From: JAJPJX01 sp964568355 | GTDB lineage: Bacteria > Acidobacteriota > Terriglobia > Bryobacterales > Bryobacteraceae | DNA length: 14,597 nucleotides | Direction: 5' to 3' | Assembly (NCBI GenBank): GCA_964568355.1 | Contig: CAZMRK010000853.1 | Location: 1-14,597, forward strand | Shown: piece by piece, positions 12,506-14,597 of the stretch | How the letters are laid out: each line of letters opens with the position of its first letter | How positions within the stretch are numbered: position 1 is the first letter of the stretch | Notes under the pieces: generated by a model | What the model was told of the DNA's origin: nothing | Database searches by the model: none | The model's input: only the letters and a program-made list of their open reading frames with translations | Program-made: the position numbers and the translations under genes

Positions 12506-14119
12506 ATGGCCCGTACTCTTCGACTCCTGATTCTTGCTTGTATTTATTTCGGCGTGCCAGCAGCCCAGCCGCAAGAGCTTGATCCCGTACGGCGACTCAG
12601 GGACGAAGTCACCGCGCAGGAGCGTCAGATTCAGGAGCAACAGAAAGAAATCGAGGCTCTTCGCGCGGCTCTCGACGAGCAGAAGCAGGTATTGCAGCGC
12701 GCCATGGGGGCCTCTCCTCGTCGGCAGGCGGCGCAAGCGCCACCGCAGACCGCGGCGCCGGCACCCGCACCTTCCCGGACTGTGTCTCCCCCAGCACACC
12801 AGGCTGACACCCTCCTGCCGCTCAATGCAAGCCAGGAGGTGCGGTTTTCGAGAACGTCGCCCACGCTCAAGCTTGGTCCGGCCGACATTCGCTTGCAAGG
12901 TTATGTGGCCTTGAGTGCTTTATATGACACAGCCAACGTCGGAGGATCCATAGGAACCAATTTCGCGGGCATCCCCTTCTCGAATACGCCGGAAGGAAAC
13001 GCATCGGAGTTTCGCCTCTCCTCGCAGCGCACACGTGTCGCCGTGCGTGTCGACACCAAATTGAAGGGCGCTGACCTCGCATCGTATCTGGAGGCGGACT
13101 TCCGCGGCACAACCTCCGGAACGGTTGCCGTCACCAGTTCGAGTTTCGGCTTTCGCGTGCGGCAAGCGTGGATCGATTACAACAGCGGCAAGTTGCAGAT
13201 GTCCGGCGGTCAGATGTTTTCTCTCATCACACCCGTTCGTTCGGAAGTGACGCCCAATCCGGCGGAGGCCATGATGACTTACGCCGTGGACGCCCAGTAT
13301 CTGGCAGGTCTGATCTGGGACCGCTCTCCCTCCATCCGGTTCGCGTATCGGCCGAAGCCATCCACTACGTTTGCCGTCGCCCTGGAGAATCCCGAGCAAC
13401 AGGTGGGAACGGCCGTGAAGTTTCCCGCGGCGCTGTCATCCGTGCTCTCGACTCAATACAACACGGGGACCGCCGAACTGAGAACGCCCAACCTGGCGCC
13501 CGACACAATCTTCAAAGCATCCTTCAATTTTGGTCCGCCGGGACACAGGCTTCACATCGATAGCGGAGCGCTCTTGCGGTTCTTCCGCAGCTACGATCCG
13601 GCGAACATCTCCCAGCACAAAGACGCACTTGGTTTCGGAGGCAATCTGAATCTCGGTTGGGACCTGACTCCCAAGCTCCACTTCGTTCTCAACGGCTTTC
13701 TCAGCTCCGGAGGCGGCCGTTATACCGGGGGCCTGGTGCCTGACGTCGTTGTGCGAGCCAACGGCGAGATCAGTCCCATCAAGGCTCATTCCTGGATCGG
13801 AGGATTGGAGTGGGCGGCTACCCGGCGTTCGACGTTCTTCGGGTATTACAGCGGCGTTTACGCATCGAGAAATACGGCTGTAGATGCGAACGCCACGCTG
13901 GTTGGATTTGGGTACCCGGGTTCGAATGCAGCCCGCCGCATGATTCAGGAATCGACGGTTGGCTGGGGGCAGCTCTTTTGGAATAGCGAAAGCGCGGGAT
14001 CTATCCAATTGAATACCCAGTACTCCTATATTCGGAATTTTCCCTGGTCTTCCGGAACAGGACCACGATCCGCCAATGCCAATCTCGTGTTTGGACAAAT
14101 ACGGTACAACCTGCCATGA
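12506..14119 (+). CDS. DcaP-like outer-membrane porin with N-terminal coiled coil
   Basis: This 537-residue protein starts at ATG 12506 (MARTLRLLILAC), with GGGAG 3 bases upstream. The signal peptide ends at about residue 20-22. A coiled-coil stretch at 26-66 (VRRLRDEVTAQERQIQEQQKEIEALRAALDEQ in part) is followed by an Ala/Pro linker (70-100) and then a β-strand-rich barrel from about 118 to 537. Barrel features include LKLGPADIRLQGYVALSALYD, SEFRLSSQRTRVAVRVDTKL, YLEADF, FRVRQAWIDY and MSGGQMFSLITP, as in DcaP-type and related trimeric porins that carry an N-terminal coiled coil. DcaP-like channels favour negatively charged solutes. Pit on the other side of the promoter suggests phosphate or an organic phosphate, though the substrate is inferred. 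Its stop overlaps the start of a paralogue (ATGA), indicating translational coupling. Confidence 0.85.
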   Translation: MARTLRLLILACIYFGVPAAQPQELDPVRRLRDEVTAQERQIQEQQKEIEALRAALDEQKQVLQRAMGASPRRQAAQAPPQTAAPAPAPSRTVSPPAHQADTLLPLNASQEVRFSRTSPTLKLGPADIRLQGYVALSALYDTANVGGSIGTNFAGIPFSNTPEGNASEFRLSSQRTRVAVRVDTKLKGADLASYLEADFRGTTSGTVAVTSSSFGFRVRQAWIDYNSGKLQMSGGQMFSLITPVRSEVTPNPAEAMMTYAVDAQYLAGLIWDRSPSIRFAYRPKPSTTFAVALENPEQQVGTAVKFPAALSSVLSTQYNTGTAELRTPNLAPDTIFKASFNFGPPGHRLHIDSGALLRFFRSYDPANISQHKDALGFGGNLNLGWDLTPKLHFVLNGFLSSGGGRYTGGLVPDVVVRANGEISPIKAHSWIGGLEWAATRRSTFFGYYSGVYASRNTAVDANATLVGFGYPGSNAARRMIQESTVGWGQLFWNSESAGSIQLNTQYSYIRNFPWSSGTGPRSANANLVFGQIRYNLP

Positions 14120-14597
14120 AGCTCCTCTGGGCGACGGTCCTCATTGGCAGTGGATCGCTTGTGGCGCAAACTCAGGCGACCGATGAAGTTGCAGCGCTGC
14201 AACGCCGAGTTGCGCTTCAGCGGGAGCAATTGCGGCTGCAACGCCAGCAAATCGACGAGCTGAAAGCCGAGTTGGTGGAAACCGGCGAACACCTCAAGAC
14301 CTGGCTGGCAGGGCGCCCGGCGCCTGTGTCGTCCGCGGCCGCTCCCGTTCCCAAGCCGGCATCGCCTGCGCCTTCCGGAATTCATATTCCGATATTCAGC
14401 GGGCAGGAAATTTCCAGTTCCGTAGCCGGCTCCCCGTCGCTGCGCCTGGGGCCGGCCGATGTCCGAATACTGGGTTATATCGGGCTCAGCACCATCTTTC
14501 GTTCGGCGTCCATGGGCGGCGCGCCGGGAACGAGCTTCGCCAGCGTTCCATTCCCGAATACCCCTGCCGGCAACAATACGGAGTTCCGGGCTACGAC
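14116..14597 (+). CDS. Second DcaP-like porin paralogue, 3' end outside window
   Basis: The ATG at 14116 overlaps the TGA of the preceding porin by 4 bases (ATGA); the frame runs open to the window edge, about 160 residues. It repeats the same plan: signal peptide (MKLLWATVLIGSGSLVAQ), coiled coil at about 23-60 (DEVAALQRRVALQREQ and LRLQRQQIDELKAELVE), Ala/Pro linker (about 66-87), then the barrel start SPSLRLGPADVRILGYIGLS and FPNTPAGNNTEFRAT. The corresponding segments of the first porin are SPTLKLGPADIRLQGYVALS and FSNTPEGNASEFRLS, so the two are clear paralogues from tandem duplication, diverged mainly in the coiled coil. It probably forms its own trimer or a mixed trimer in the outer membrane. 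Completeness cannot be judged here. Confidence 0.85.
   Translation, partial: MKLLWATVLIGSGSLVAQTQATDEVAALQRRVALQREQLRLQRQQIDELKAELVETGEHLKTWLAGRPAPVSSAAAPVPKPASPAPSGIHIPIFSGQEISSSVAGSPSLRLGPADVRILGYIGLSTIFRSASMGGAPGTSFASVPFPNTPAGNNTEFRAT

Noticed and set aside
12386..12898. N-terminal extension of the Pit frame to 671 residues
   Set aside because: The extra 171 residues are Arg-rich, overlap the porin coding sequence and its promoter on the other strand, and have no Pit similarity; the family starts at MEWFGAP.
1..14597. CRISPR array, tRNA, rRNA, phage or transposase genes
   Set aside because: No regularly spaced direct repeats, no cloverleaf with conserved TTCRA loop, and no recombinase or phage motifs were seen on either strand.

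Overview
The window looks like chromosomal DNA of a diderm, GC-rich bacterium, most likely an Acidobacteriota member related to Bryobacter/Solibacter. This is inferred from the outer-membrane porins, a TonB-like protein, the style of the PadR regulator, a single-chain SecDF, and short palindromic intergenic repeats of a kind I associate with that phylum. No sequence search was possible. I see no phage, transposase, CRISPR, tRNA or rRNA signal.

Layout. (1) 1-450: 3' part of a hemerythrin-like (HHE) protein. (2) 451-681: non-coding, with several inverted repeats. (3) 682-1286, minus: two small membrane proteins overlapping at a TAATG stop/start. (4) 1448-2566, plus: a membrane-anchored, proline-rich protein with a TonB-like C-terminus. 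(5) 2579-3823, minus: a secreted SGNH/GDSL hydrolase. (6) 3909-4292, 4368-4709 and 4786-5154, plus: a small Gly/Ala-rich membrane protein, an orphan PadR regulator and a small secreted hypothetical protein. (7) 5317-10690, plus: a tight three-gene cluster of a Kef/YbaL-type K+/H+ antiporter, a HAMP protein carrying a degenerate histidine-kinase dimerisation helix, and a fused SecDF translocase motor. (8) 10691-10882: convergent gap with a palindromic repeat cluster. (9) 10883-12385, minus: a PitA-type phosphate transporter. (10) 12506-14597, plus: two tandem DcaP-like coiled-coil porins overlapping by ATGA, the second cut by the window edge.

How the genes work together. The right end reads as a phosphate/anion-uptake locus: an inner-membrane Pit transporter diverges from outer-membrane porins. 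Upstream of the porins is a Pho-box-like direct repeat (12463-12480) exactly 10 bp before a TAGAAT -10 box, the geometry of a PhoB-activated promoter. The centre couples an ion antiporter, a probable non-catalytic HAMP sensor and the proton-motive-force-driven SecDF in one apparent operon. This is the most unusual arrangement in the window. SecDF also carries an extra segment in its SecF periplasmic domain that resembles a helix-hairpin-helix pair. The other genes look like ordinary accessory or housekeeping genes.
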